DNA from: Ignelater luminosus
Taxonomy: Eukaryota; Arthropoda; Insecta; Coleoptera; Elateridae
Direction: 5' to 3'
NCBI GenBank assembly: GCA_011009095.1
Contig: VTPC01091033.1
Span: 1-64,000, forward strand
DNA length: 64,000 bases
In this document: piece by piece, positions 45,780 through 58,235 of the stretch
Position numbering within the stretch: position 1 is the stretch's first letter
How the letters are laid out: the number at the start of each line of letters is the position of its first letter
Notes under the pieces: model-generated
What the model saw: only the letters and a program-made list of their open reading frames with translations
Told to the model about the DNA's origin: nothing
The model's database searches: none
Position numbers and translations under genes: made by a program

Positions 45780-46958
45780 TAGAGCTCTGCATGGCCTAAA
45801 ATTTCCAAGCCCGATTTGACTGGAGACAAACTTGACGCGGCCCTAAAGAATACCGGTCACTTCTTGATCAGCCAAACAGGCATAAACAACCCAAGAGGCC
45901 CAACTAGTATGAGAGATCCGAACGGCCCGAATAGAAACCTGAGAAGCCAAGAAGTCCAAAAGGCCCGACAGCCCCCGATCAAACGGCCCGATAAACCCGA
46001 GAGGCCGAGAAGTTCAAAAGGCTCGAAAAGTCCAAACGGTCCGACAGGCCTGTGGATGAAAACGCCCAGATAAACCCGAAGCGACGAGAAGTTGCAAAGG
46101 TTCAACAGGCCTAACAGCCCGTGACGGAGAAGTCCAAAAGGCTCGAAAAGTACGAACGGTCCGACAGACCTGAGAGATTAAAATGGCCTGATAGTCCCGA
46201 AGAACCAAGAAGTTCGAAAGATCCTAGAGCTACGAAATATTCGACAGGCCTAAGAGATCAAGACGGCCCCAATAGTCCCGAAGGGCCGGGACGTCCCTAA
46301 GAGATTAAAACGGCCTGATAGTCCCGAAAGGCCGAGAAGTCCGAAAGGTCCGAAATATTCGACAGGCCTAAGAGATCAAAACGGCCCGATAGTCCCGAAG
46401 GGCCGAGAAGTCCAAAAGTTCCGAAAGGTTCGAAATATTCGACAGGCCTAAGAGATCAAAACGGCCTGATAGTCCCGAAGGGCCGAGAAGTCCAAAAGGT
46501 CCGAAATATTCGACAGGCCTACGAGATTAAAACAGCCCGATAGTCCCGAAGGGCCGAGAAGTCCAAAAGGTCCGAAAGGTCCGAAATATTCGACAGGCCC
46601 AAGAAATCAAAACGGTCTGATAGTCCCAAAGGGCCGAGATGTCCCTAAGACCCGAGAGGTCCTAACGGTCCGACAGACCTGAGAGATTAAAACGGCCTGA
46701 TAGTCCCGAAGGGTCAAGAAGTTCGAAAGGTTCGAGAGGTCCGAACGATCCGACAAGCCTGAGAGATTAAAACGGCCCGATACTCCCGAAGGGCCGAGAA
46801 GTCCAAACGATCCGACAGGCTTGAGAGATCAAAACGGCATGCTAGTCTCGAAGGGCCAAAAAGTTCGAAAAGGCCGAGAGGTGCGAATGATCCGACAGGT
46901 CTGAGAGACCAAAACGGAATGATAGTCCCGTAGGGCCGAGAAATTCGAAAGGCCCTAA
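45780..46958 (+). mobile_element. GC-rich 9-bp-periodic element, copy 2, expanded and right-truncated
   Basis: The left terminus is TAGAGCTCTGCATGGCC, then ACTTGACGCGGCCCTAAAGA. The body is a minisatellite in which GATAGTCCCGAAGGGCCGAG recurs (about 46190, 46388, 46468, 46539, 46619, 46699, 46780, 46921) at 71-82 bp, close to 8 or 9 nine-base steps. It stops abruptly at about 46958 with no right terminus. Open frames on both strands (for example 45816-46073) are by-products. Confidence 0.65.
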
Positions 46959-48799
46959 ATACAACCGTGAGATCAATTTAATATTATTCAAAAATACATA
47001 CAAAGCGTTAATAAATAACATCGACAAAGTGATACGGTAGATTTATAACGATCATAGAAGGTTTCAATTCGTCTTAGTTATGAAGTAATCGGCATTCAGA
47101 ATTGCCTGCGGACAGGTTAACTTGTGTATGTATCGTGGTTACCTGTCAAAATATCAATATTCTATTAAGAAAAATTGTAGGGAAATACCTTCTGTGTGTT
47201 TTAAACTACTTTCGATTTACATAGTGTTCTCTGTAGTTGAGACACATTGAATCAGAAGTTTGTTTTTATTTTTCTTCTGACGTTACGTATCTATAGAGTA
47301 CGCTCCATATCATGAAAAGTAAGTTTTGGAACATCTGGAAGGCAATTGCTTACAATTTCTTTTAATAAGAATTTTTGATATTTTGGCAAATAACGGCAAT
47401 GCCCCCAAAAATCAACATTTCGAGGAGTGATTACTCCGTAACCAGAGGAACCATTTAAAAAGATTTGTTACCCGAAATTATCTTATCAGTTTGTTTGTAT
47501 CGTTTATTAACATCCAATATACATTTTTATAAATCAGACTTGATCTTTTTTGCAAAGCAATAATTAATAATCCAACGTTTGCTTTTCTCCAGCTTAATCA
47601 ATCCCTTTGAGTGTATCTTTCTGAACTTAATTTTAATTTATTAAATTATTTGTGACCAAGATTTCCGTATAACAAATGGCAACGTTTAATTATAAATAAA
47701 ATACTAATTTATTCATACAGATTTTTAAAAACTCGCATCTCAAACTAAAAGAGTTGAAATAACTGATAATATTTTTAAAACAGTAGCTTATAGTGAGTTA
47801 TTTTTAAAAAGTGAGGATGAGTGAAAAAAGTGGGCTTGTGGAAACCCTGTAAAATGTCCATAATATTGAGAATTTCCAAAATGACCACTCTCTATTTTCA
47901 ATTTGTAGCGACCCAAACTGTACATTGGTGAAATACACCTTGTGTACTGTTTCTATTCGCATTAGGGTGTTGGCTTTTAATTTCTAGAGCAAGTTACAAT
48001 ATTTATTTCCCGCATAACCATGTAATGAAGTAATCCCCAAAAGTTTATCCATTCAGTTTGCCTTTTTATTAATTGATCTTGCCTTAGTTTCGTTTCCTCC
48101 TGGCTTTAATAGATAGCTTTGACTCAGTTTTTCTATTTACAAGCCATTTCTTATCTGATTGTTGTGCACAACCGTTTATCTTTTAGCAGATAACAGCAAC
48201 AATAATATTTCTAAGTAATTTAAGAAAGGCACAAACTGATAAAAAGTATCTTATGAATTAATACAACAAGTATTTACGCGTAAATCGCGACTTCCATAAA
48301 ATGCTTTCTAATTATACAACCTACCCTGGATTTAGCACCAAATGATTATTCCTAAATCCATCTTAAGTAACTCTCTTCATTCAATCCATCGATCGAACAT
48401 AATAAATTAGAAAAAAAGAATCAGAAAATTTAACCAATTACTTTTAAAACTTCCACCGAGAAAAAAATGAGAATAAAATGCTGATAGTCACTTTCTGAAA
48501 TCCACTGGAAAAAAAGTCAAAGAAAACAAATCTGAAAGTTCTACGAAACCCTAATACATTAAGAATCCAATAAGTCTTATCTTTGCTGACTGCGCTGTGA
48601 CAAGTATTCGAAAATCTTGAAATATCGGTAACAATGAGAAATTACAATAGGATTTTATTAAAACGTCAGGAAAGCTGAAATGCAACTCCCCCCCTAAAAA
48701 TAATAAAACTAATAGAAAGATTTCTGGCACTAAATCCTAGGAATAATAATATATCTAACTTTGCTTTATGAGTGCTTTTATGGAATATTATGAAAAACG
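46959..48799. other. AT-rich stretch without gene
   Basis: Only one feature was noticed: 47845-47905 (AAAATGTCCATAATATTGAG, then AATGACCA) is an inverse relative of 43720-43770. Confidence 0.5.
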
Positions 48800-49620
48800 T
48801 GTCTATTGTTTTTAAAGTAATATTTTTCGTGGTTTAAAAGAAAAGCTGGAAAAAGGAACGAGAGAAGCGTCTCTCGGTAGGAGATCCTGCAGTTTGCCGC
48901 CGCCAGTGTTGCCATGATTTAATGTGGACTGTTTTTGACCCGGGAGCGCTCGTTTTAACGTTTTAGCCCCCGCAACTGTATAAGAAATATAACCGTCAAA
49001 CCGGAACCCCGAAAACATGCACCTAAATTGTAACTGCAAAACTTGCTTATTGAGATACAAACCATGACTTTTTTCCCTTTTCCGAACTTCGTCCGAACAA
49101 TAAAGTGGATTGAAAAGTTTAGAAGCAAAAATGACGACGACGACGTCGTCGTCGTCGTCCATGTCGACGGTTTATTTTTCCCCGTTTTATTATTGGATCC
49201 GAGTTTGGCCAATATTTATGAAAAAAGTTTTATGTTACTCCACCTGCCATAGTTGATTCAGATGTAGTTTTCTATAGACGTTTAAAGTTTCTTTTGTGTA
49301 GATGTTTCCTGTTAATCACAACATTTCCCTCTTTTCTTATAAATAACTAGAACAGAAAAAAAAACAAAAGCTTTTAGAAATTGCAAGAAAATAAGAACGT
49401 CTTTAGAGGGAATTTAAAATAAATTCGGCTTTAGACGTTTTAGTTTCGAAATTGCGACGAAGGCAGTTACTGCCCCGAAGTAACCACTAAAACAACAACT
49501 TGCAACGGTAGTAAACAGAAATGCACACGCGAAACAAATTGTTCACCGAAATCGCACCCTTATCACCCCGCAATAAAATCAACAACACCTTCCCACTGAT
49601 GACCCATTTACTCGCTATTT
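48800..49620. other. GC-uneven block, possibly regulatory, with a triplet palindrome
   Basis: Contains GC-containing phrases (GACCCGGGAGCGCTCG, CCGGAACCCCGAAAAC) and no repeat signature. At 49133-49159 a perfect inverted triplet run, (GAC)n then (GTC)n, could form a hairpin. Open frames on both strands across it give Asp or Val runs and are not supported as genes. Confidence 0.4.
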
Positions 49621-50019
49621 CCTGCAACACAAACCCTCTGGAATAATAGTGTTCGACAGTATTATGTGCCTTTTAGTTTCGCAATCTTGCGGTTTTATTA
49701 GTGTTAACGGTACAGACACAATATGCAGTTGTTTTTTTCTGTTTTAGCACACACACAAAGCCTTTTATGTGTTAAATTCCCCGTATAGTATCGTTCCTGC
49801 ATAGATTTCTATTACAGTATCCTATTTTTGATGTATTTTCGAGGTATTACAGTATGAATGTGCAATTATAATTCCTCAATATAAATTAATAACTTGATGC
49901 TCTTTTGTTATTTTGGCACAAATAAAGATTTAACACTTTTTATTCTCTTATGGACCCATTTTCACTGATTAATGAAATTGCAAGTTCGATTACTTAAAAT
50001 AGAAAATGGACAAAAATTC

Positions 50020-53000
50020 CTAGTTTGCTTCTTGTTACGGTCTTCTTCGCTTTGGCAGAATTTTGGTAAATTATTGGAAGGTGCGCGAGCATAAAGCTTG
50101 TTTGACTTCTTCGAAATATTCTTTTATTGGTTTTGGTAAGATTCCAAATTCTAGATTATTTCAAACAATGGGGTCAAGCATTCCTGGTCTGCTTTTTCCC
50201 ACAATCTTCTTCAATATTTGGCAGAATTTTGGACAATAAATGAAGCGTAAAGCAAGCATAAAACTTCTTTCACTTCTTAAAAATACCATATTACACTACT
50301 GGTACTGAGAGCATTCCAAATTCCAAATCAATTCAAGCAATAGTATTCAGAATTTGTATTTGCTTGGTCCCAGGATCTTCTTTGATTTGGCAGAATTTTG
50401 GCCAATAAATGAGTGGTGCGCAAGCGTATAACTTTTTTCACTTTTTCAGAATATTCCGCTACTTGTTCTGATAGTATTTTAAATTCCAAATTACTTCAAG
50501 CAATAGTGTTAAAAACTGATAGTTTGCTTCTTCCCATGATCTACTTAGATTTGGCAGAATCTTGGCCAATTATTGAATGATTCGCCAGCACAAAGCTTCT
50601 TTCACTTTTTCAAAATATCTCGCTATTGGTTCTGATAGTATTCCAAATTAATCCAAACAGTAGTATTAAGAATTCGTATTTGCTTGCTCCAATGATCTTC
50701 TTTGGTTGGCAGACTTTTGGCCAATTATTGAATGGTAAGCAAGCGTGAAACTTCTTTTACTTCTGCAAAATATTCCGCTGCTTGTTCTGATAGATTCTCA
50801 AATTACTTCAAACAATAGTGTTAAGTGTTGGTTCTGATTCTAAATTGTTTCAGACAATAGTATTAAGAATTCGTATTTGCCCCCCCCCCCATGATCTTCG
50901 ATTTTGCAGAATTTTGCTCAATTATCAAATACTGCGCCAACGTAAATCTTCATTCGTTTCTTTAGAATATTTCCTGTTGGTTCTGATAGCATTTCAAGTT
51001 CCAAAATACTTCAAACAACAGTGCTGAGAATTCGATTTGGCAGAATTTGAATTCAATCATTGAATAGAGCGCAAGCATTGAGGTTCTTACTTCTTTGAGA
51101 TATTCTACTATTGGTTGTAACAGGATTTCGAATTCAAAATTACTTTAAACAGTGGTGCCAAGGATTCCTACTACGCTTGCTTTCTCGATCTTCTCCGATT
51201 TGGCAGAATTTTTGCCAATCATTAAATGGTGCGCAAGGACTAAGCTTCTCAGTTCTTTGAGATATTCCCCTGTTGGTTCAAATAGGATTTCAAATTCTAG
51301 ATTACTTGAGAAATGTTAAAAATTCAGTTCGGTTTTCCCACGCTCTTCTTTGATTTGCCACAATCTTCATTAATTATTAAATGGTGTGCAAGCGTAAAAC
51401 TGCTTTCATTTCTTTAAGATATTCCGCTATTAGTTCTGATAGGATTTCAAATTATAAATTACTTCAAACAATAGTGTTAAGGATTCCTAATTGATTTGAC
51501 CCATATTCTTCTTTGATTTGTCAGAATTTTGACCAATTATTAAATAGAGAGCAAACGTGAATCTTCTTTCACTTCCTCAAAATATTCCGCTGCTGGCCCT
51601 CGCAGCATTTGAAATTCCGACTTACTTCAAACGATAGTGTTAAGAATTCGTAATTGCTCACTCTTAGGATATTCTTTCAATTGGTGAAATTTTGGCCAAT
51701 AAATGAACGGTGCGCAAGCATAAAGCTTCTTTCACGTTTTCAAAATATTCTTCTCTTGGTTTTGGTAAGATTTCAAATTCTAAATAATTTCAAACAATAA
51801 TCCTAAGAATTGGTAGTGTGCTTTTCCCCGCGATCTGTTTCGATTTGGCAGAATTTAGCCCAATTACCAAATGATAAGCAAACGTAAAGCTTTATTCTTT
51901 TGTTTAGAATATTCCCCTGTTGGTTCTAATAGTATTTCAAATTCCAAATTATTGCACACCATAGTGCTAAGAATTCGTATTTGCCGGCTTCATGTTCTTT
52001 TTTAATTTGGCAGAATTTTGGCCAATTATTGTACAAGGAGCAAACGTGAAGCTTCTTACACTTCTTCAAAACATTTCGCTACTGCTTCTGATAAGATTAC
52101 AAATTACCTCAAACAATAGCATTAAAAATTCCTAGTTTGCTTTTTTGCATGGACTTGTTCGATTTGGCAACAGTTTGTTCAATTATTGAATAGTGCGCAA
52201 GCGTGAAGCTTCTTTCATTTCTTTCAAATTATAAATTACTTCAGACAATGGTATTAAGAATTGGTATTTGCTTGTTCCTATGATCTTCGATTTGGCAGAA
52301 TTTGAATTCAATCATTGAATAGGGCGCAAGCATTGAGGTTTTTACTTCTTTGAGATATTCCACTATTGGTTGTAATAGGATTTCAAATTCAAAATTACTT
52401 TAAACAATGGGGTCGAGGATTCCTAGTTTACTTTTTCCCATGGTCTTCTTCGATTTGGTAGAATCTTGCCCAAACAGTGAATAATCCGCAAGCACGAAAC
52501 TTCTACCACTTTTTCAAAATATTCCTCTCTTGGTTCTGGTAAGATTTCAGATTCTAAATTATTTAAAACAATGGGGTCAAGAATTTCTAGCTAGCTTTTT
52601 CCCAGGGTCTTCTTCGATTTGGCATAACTGTAGCCAATTATTGAATGATACACAAACATGAATTTTCCTTCACCTTCCCAAAATTCTGGTAGGATTTCAA
52701 ATTTTAAATTTCGATTTTGTTTTTTCTTCTGGTCTTTTGGATCTGACAGTATTCGGATCAACTCTTGATAGGTATGCAACCATGAGCTTCTTATTTCTTT
52801 CGACTATTTTACTGCTAGTTCTAACAAGATTTCAAACTACGACAAAAGTGTTAGGGGAATTTTCAATTTGCTTCTTCTCATGGTCTTGTTTGATTTGACC
52901 AAATTTTGACCAACTCTTGATAGGTATACAATTACAAGCTTCTTATTCCTTCAGAATATTCTCCTGTCGGTTTTAACAGGATTCCAAAGTCGATCGCGTG

Positions 53001-53480
53001 CAATAAGAGTGTTAAGGAATTTTCAATTTGCTTCTTGTCATGGTCTTGTTTGATTTGATAAGATTTTGACCAACTCTAGATAGGTATACAACTACGAGCT
53101 TGTTATTTCTTTGGACTATTTTACTGCCGGTTCTAACACGATTTCAAAGTAGATCCCGTGTAATAAGAGCGTTAAGAAATTTCGAGTTTGCTTCTTGTTA
53201 TGGTCTTGTTCGCTTTGACCAAATTCTGATTAACTCTTGATAGGTATGCAACCATGAGCTTCTTCTTATTTCTTCACAATATTTTCCTGCTGGTACTAAC
53301 AGGAATTGAAAGTAGATCGCGTGAAAAGAAGTGTCGAAGAGGCTTCAGATTGCTTTTTCCCATAGTCTTGCTCGATTTGGCAGAATTTTACTCAACTCTT
53401 CAAATGTTCTCAGGCACAGGGCTCTTCTTATTTCTTCAAAATATTTTTCTGCTGGTTCTGCTAAACTAAGAGCGTCGAAA
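50020..53480. repeat. satellite-like tandem array, unit about 163 bp, about 21 units
   Basis: The anchor TTTGGCAGAATTTTGGCCAA (variants) occurs at about 50054, 50220, 50389, 50553, 50708, 50905, 51039, 51202, 51357, 51520, 51683, 51847, 52009, 52166, 52294, 52457, 52621, 52744, 52897, 53057, 53216 and 53379. Spacing is mostly 153-169 bp with a mode of 163; a few units are shortened to 123-134. Other unit landmarks are GCGCAAGCGTAAAGCTTC, AAAATATTCCGCTATTGG and AACAATAGTGTTAAGAATTC. An 11-C run lies at 50880-50890. Units from about 52740 onward form a distinguishable sub-type (TTTGACCAAATTTTGACCAA, CTCTTGATAGGTAT). Confidence 0.88.
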
Positions 53481-56400
53481 TTGCAACCTGTATATTTTTT
53501 CTTAGACGTTAGCTTTGTATATTGAATGATAGGTTTGTTTAGAAATCCATGCCTACAATTTGCTTTATATCCGAAATGCCACTGATGACTAGTTAATTAC
53601 TAATTAGGCCATCTACTCTAAATAATTAGCAGGAGAGCCATGGGATTGATATAACATTTGGTAAACTACCCCTTTATATGCAAATACACCTTAGATTAAT
53701 TTCAGTTGAGAAAACTACATCTATGTATTTCTAGTATTTCAAACTCGATTTTTTGTTGTAATATCAATTATACAAAATAAAATTGAAGTTCCAAAAGTAC
53801 TCTAAAATTCAGTTAACGCAATACATTGAAGAAATATTCACAAGAAATTTATTTATTTTCCCGGGTAAGGAAAATACGTTAAAAGTGTTTTTCTGAAAAG
53901 GGAAAAAATTGTCGAGAGTGCAACATTAATTTGTAATTGTATTCGCTTCATTTGAATATAGATGGCTATTTATCTGTACGAATGAATAATCTGAAACCAA
54001 CGGAGAAAAGGATTTGCGAGAGAGTGGAAATGGTGCTATTTCTCGTTTCCCCCCTCGGGCACTCCGCAGACTTTTGTCAGGAATATACCGGCCCGTAATA
54101 GCGAAGTGCCTCCCCCTCGTTTTCCTCATTGTCCTTCCAGGTCAGTGATCCGCGAATTCCCGGAAATTGGATAGTTGTTGCTTTATGAGCCACTTGCGCA
54201 ATGCAATTTACTTTTTACCCTTCAAGCTAAATGTTTTAAGACTGCAAACGGCGGAGCAATCTTGCTGACGAAACAAGTTAGTCCCGAGGTCTTCACCACA
54301 AATTTTTATTTTATGTTCGCCCATACGTGTCTATCTTGCGCGCAACCGACCAAACACTGTTAATTTCGAACAAAAGAAAGATCGTTTTATATATATTAGG
54401 TGTAAGTCTCAAAGAAGCTTTTCTTTCCTTTTATTTTAGATGGTACAAGTGTTTTAAGTGTTCCGTACCCGCGAGACTCATCCCATCAGCGTCGCTTCCG
54501 GTGCGTGACCCTAACGATGGGTCCGGCGGGATCTCTCAAGCAGCTGATATCAAATTTCGCGATATTGACTGGAACTTTACGACGCTAGCGAATGTTTCAT
54601 AGGATTGATGAATAATCCCTCGACTGCTGACAGACGTAAGCACCCGTATCTTCCAAACTTCCAACTACCCTCAGCGTAAACTGTTCCATAATCACAAGAA
54701 GAAGTTTATATTGTATACTCGTGCACACTCTTCTACTGTTAGACTGCATCCACCCTCATGCATGTTATCGTGACGACAACGGTAAAAGTTTGTCTGAAAC
54801 TTTTGATTTTTGTTTCTATTTGCTAAAAGTTTTTATTTAAAACATCTGTCGAATTATTAAAAATAACCTAAAGCCCTTACACGATGAATTAATATTGAAA
54901 AGCCTATAAGGTAGACCTTTGACATTTGTTTGTGTTTCGACTGACGCAAAAGTATTTCCACTTCTAACCCTTTAAAAATTTGATGCTCCCTGTTGCATGA
55001 CGTGCATGTTCTTATTAAGAGATCACTTTAAGTTTTCAGGAATCTCCTGAGCAAATTTGTATGATTCTGAATAATAGAAGTTCGCAGAATATTATCCGAT
55101 TTTGTCTTTATTCCTCTTTTATTATGTTAAATTAGAAAACAATTCGATATCTGCATTCTTTTTTATTTTACCAGCTTCCCCGTTTCCATAGAAAGAATTA
55201 ATAAATAGAAGAAAGAAGAGAAAAAAGGAAACTTCAATTTTTTTAAACAAAAACTGTCCTTTATTTATATTCATTGCGCTGACTAGATTTTGATTTTTCT
55301 TTTGTTTTGTAGTAACAACCTTGGAAATAAATCTTGTTCACTTGTTCAAATTTTATTGGCCTACTTTTTTTATACTGGTAAGTTAACTCGTTAATTAATC
55401 GGGATAATACTAACAGACTCATACAGTATGTCCTCGGATTGAGTTTACAAGAGGGAGAACTTTTTTATTATTGGTTTTAGGGCAAAATGTCACTCTTCTA
55501 TGAGCATTTGCTGATAAAAACAGATTTGGGCAGTTATCACTTGCTTAGGGATAGTAGAAATGTTCTCCAGAATGTATAACATCATTGCTAAAGCAAAGAG
55601 TCATCTTCAGTAAATACGTGGAATTAGTTTAATAAATTTCTTAGCGCCAAATAAATGATTCCAATGCAATGATAAATAGGTGATAAAGACAGTAATTTAC
55701 TAAAAGCAAAAATTATTCTTTGATTCTAAGAATAATCTGGTTCTGAACCAGACCAGACTGGACTGATTGTTAGGTAAAAGAAGAAAGGTTTAAGAATTGT
55801 TTGATTTGATTATTGAAGACTCATTATATGTTATTGCCCAATTTATTTTCTTTCGTATCAGATTTTAGCATTTTGCTAGGTGGTCAAAGCACCAAATGGA
55901 TCAAATTGGCCGAATTGATTTGTATGACAACAAAACCTATTTCCGTGTTTTACACAAATTGTTTTTCTTTGCTCGGAAATTAGCTTTTGATGATAAATCT
56001 GTCTTTATACGAACTAATTCAGTTCCTGGGGCCAAACTTGCCCATCCTTTGTGCAGAATGTCAGAACACGTGAGAAAAGTAAATGCATATGCAGAGATTT
56101 ATGATGTTTTTGACCGAGAATAGTCAATCAGAGGATTTTACTTCGTTTTCTTTTTAGATTGCTTGTTCTATAACATGACTAAACCTTTGGCCACATTTTC
56201 TCGATCGAAGATCAGAACACAGTCTGTTGCCTAGCCTTCCCTTGATTTTAGACTTTAACTTCGATGATGCAGGATATTAAAAGTTGGAATCAACTTTTAA
56301 GTTAATCTATCAGGCGCTCCAGTTAAGCTTTTGAAATTGCTTGATATTTCAAGCCGGTTACGTTTGGCAGGCCAGCTCAATTTTTCGGATTGTTTGGATT

Positions 56401-56679
56401 TTTTGAGTGGACAGTCTTGTAGAAAAAGATTTTTAGGAATCAGTTTTACCTTAGATTTATTGACTATATAACATTTGCACGAAGAGATTCCATGTTTATA
56501 AATAAATTAATTGAGTACCTGTACAAGACAGATTTGTAAGTTAGGTTTTGGATTTTTCTAGTGCATATCAGACGTTTCGAATCAGACTCGTCAATATGAT
56601 TTACTTTTCTGGAAGAACAGGTTTATTGGTTCTTTTAGGTCAAACTATCTGAACTGTTTAGACTATACGATATGTAAAG
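53481..56679. other. stretch without supported gene
   Basis: Open frames at 53926-54129 (-), 54327-54602 (+) and 55896-56123 (+) carry no motif I know. 53990-54150 and 54470-54600 are locally GC-rich. Upstream of 54140 there is an acceptor-like TGTCCTTCCAG but no long open frame after it. Confidence 0.4.
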
Positions 56680-57128
56680 TAGAGTCCTACAGGGGCCGAG
56701 ATTTCCAGGCCCGTCCCGACTGGGGACGAACTTGACGCGACCTGAAAAAACTCGGTAACTTCTTGAGAAGTCCAACCGGTCCAACAGGTCTGAGAGGTTC
56801 CATCGGCCCGACAGACGTGAGAAACCCAAAGGGCCGAAAAGCTCAAAAAGCCCGACAAGCCCAAACGGCCCGACATACTCGTATGGCCGGACAGGCTCGA
56901 GAGGTCCGACGGGTCCGAAAGACCGACCGGCTCGATAGACTCGACAGACCCGAAGGGCCGAAAAGTTCAAAAGGCAGGCCAGACCGAAACGGCCAGGTAG
57001 ACCAGTATGTCTCAACAGGCTCCAACAGCTCGACAAGACCGATTGACTGGACGTAGGCCCGAAAAGACCGACAGATTTTTTTAACTGAGGTCCGACCCGA
57101 GTCAAAGCTCGGCCCGTGCAGGTCTCTA
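56680..57128 (+). mobile_element. GC-rich 9-bp-periodic element, copy 3
   Basis: Complete copy of 449 bp. The left end is TAGAGTCCTACAGGGGCC and the right end GGCCCGTGCAGGTCTCTA, imperfect inverse repeats. Subterminal phrase ACTTGACGCGACCTGAAAAA; the right part has TTGACTGGACGTAGGCCCGA. Flanking octamers ATGTAAAG and ACGTGTAG share 5 of 8 bases. Gly-rich open frames on the minus strand (56635-57105, 56843-57139) reflect the 9-bp period. Confidence 0.7.
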
Positions 57129-58235
57129 ACGTGTAGCATTCCTTGCTTTACAAGCTGAATCAGTTTTTCGGGTCAAATGAATTTTTGTATCAAGAATTTA
57201 GTACGATTTACCTCGTAGAGCAAAAGAAAGGAAATACGATAACTTTCCTCCCGTTTTTCTGAAAACCATAATATTATATAAATACAAATCGTTTATAGGA
57301 AAACTTACCCAATAATGCCAAACTATTAAAAAATCACGTCCTTAACAACTGAGGAGATTCGTGTTGTACTTTTAATTACTCAATTGGTTGTATTACGTCA
57401 AACAATCGTGTTAGCTTTTCTTGCGGATGCAGTTCGAACGTGGCAATCTGATTTTCGAGTAAATTTTGAATTTGGTCGTTCTTTATTCTAAAACAATGCG
57501 TCTTTTTAGATTTTCTTCGTTGTTGTTGGTAACATCGAAATTACATTACCATTATTTGAGGTTTTATAAAAAGAAGAAAATTTTATCAAGTATAACATTT
57601 TCCCCTAAAACCAATAAAATAAAAAAAGTTCTTCCTCTTGTAAACTCCATCCGGAGACTTACTGTATATTTGAAAAGCTCAAAAAATTAACTTTTTTAGT
57701 AGCGCCTAAATAAAGAACAGTTTCCACTAGAAAAAATAAAAATTTGTCTTGGGTCTTACAAAGACTTTGGTAAAAATGTAAGCAGAGTAACTCAGAGACC
57801 GCTAACAACCAAAAACCTTTTTCCTCTGACATTTTGCTCTATTTCTAAAATAACAGAGTTACGGGCGATTGTTGAAATCGGGGAAAAAACCTTAAGAGGC
57901 AATTTAAGAAATGCAGAAGCTATCAAATTTTTGTTTTCACCAGCGAATTTGTCTTAGAGATATCCATTTAATATCATCGAATTTAATGAAGTCCTAATTC
58001 ATGGAATTTGACCTTCCAAACCTTTATTTGAGACACGGCAATGATGAGCCAAAGCAGAGGAAAAAAGAGAATTTGCAATAATTGCATAAACACAGCATTA
58101 ACATAACAAATTGCAGGCAGAGGGCAGTGCAAGTTTCCTCTTTTACCTCTAATTAGCACAATATATGTTTATAACAGTTTAATCTGTCTAAACTTAAAAT
58201 AGAAAACATAAAAAGGGATTTTCAAGTTGTAAAAA
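57129..58235. other. AT-rich stretch without gene
   Basis: I see only short chance frames here. Confidence 0.55.

Noticed and set aside
49043-49252. Open frame with Asp and Val runs
   Set aside because: Product of the GAC/GTC triplet repeat.
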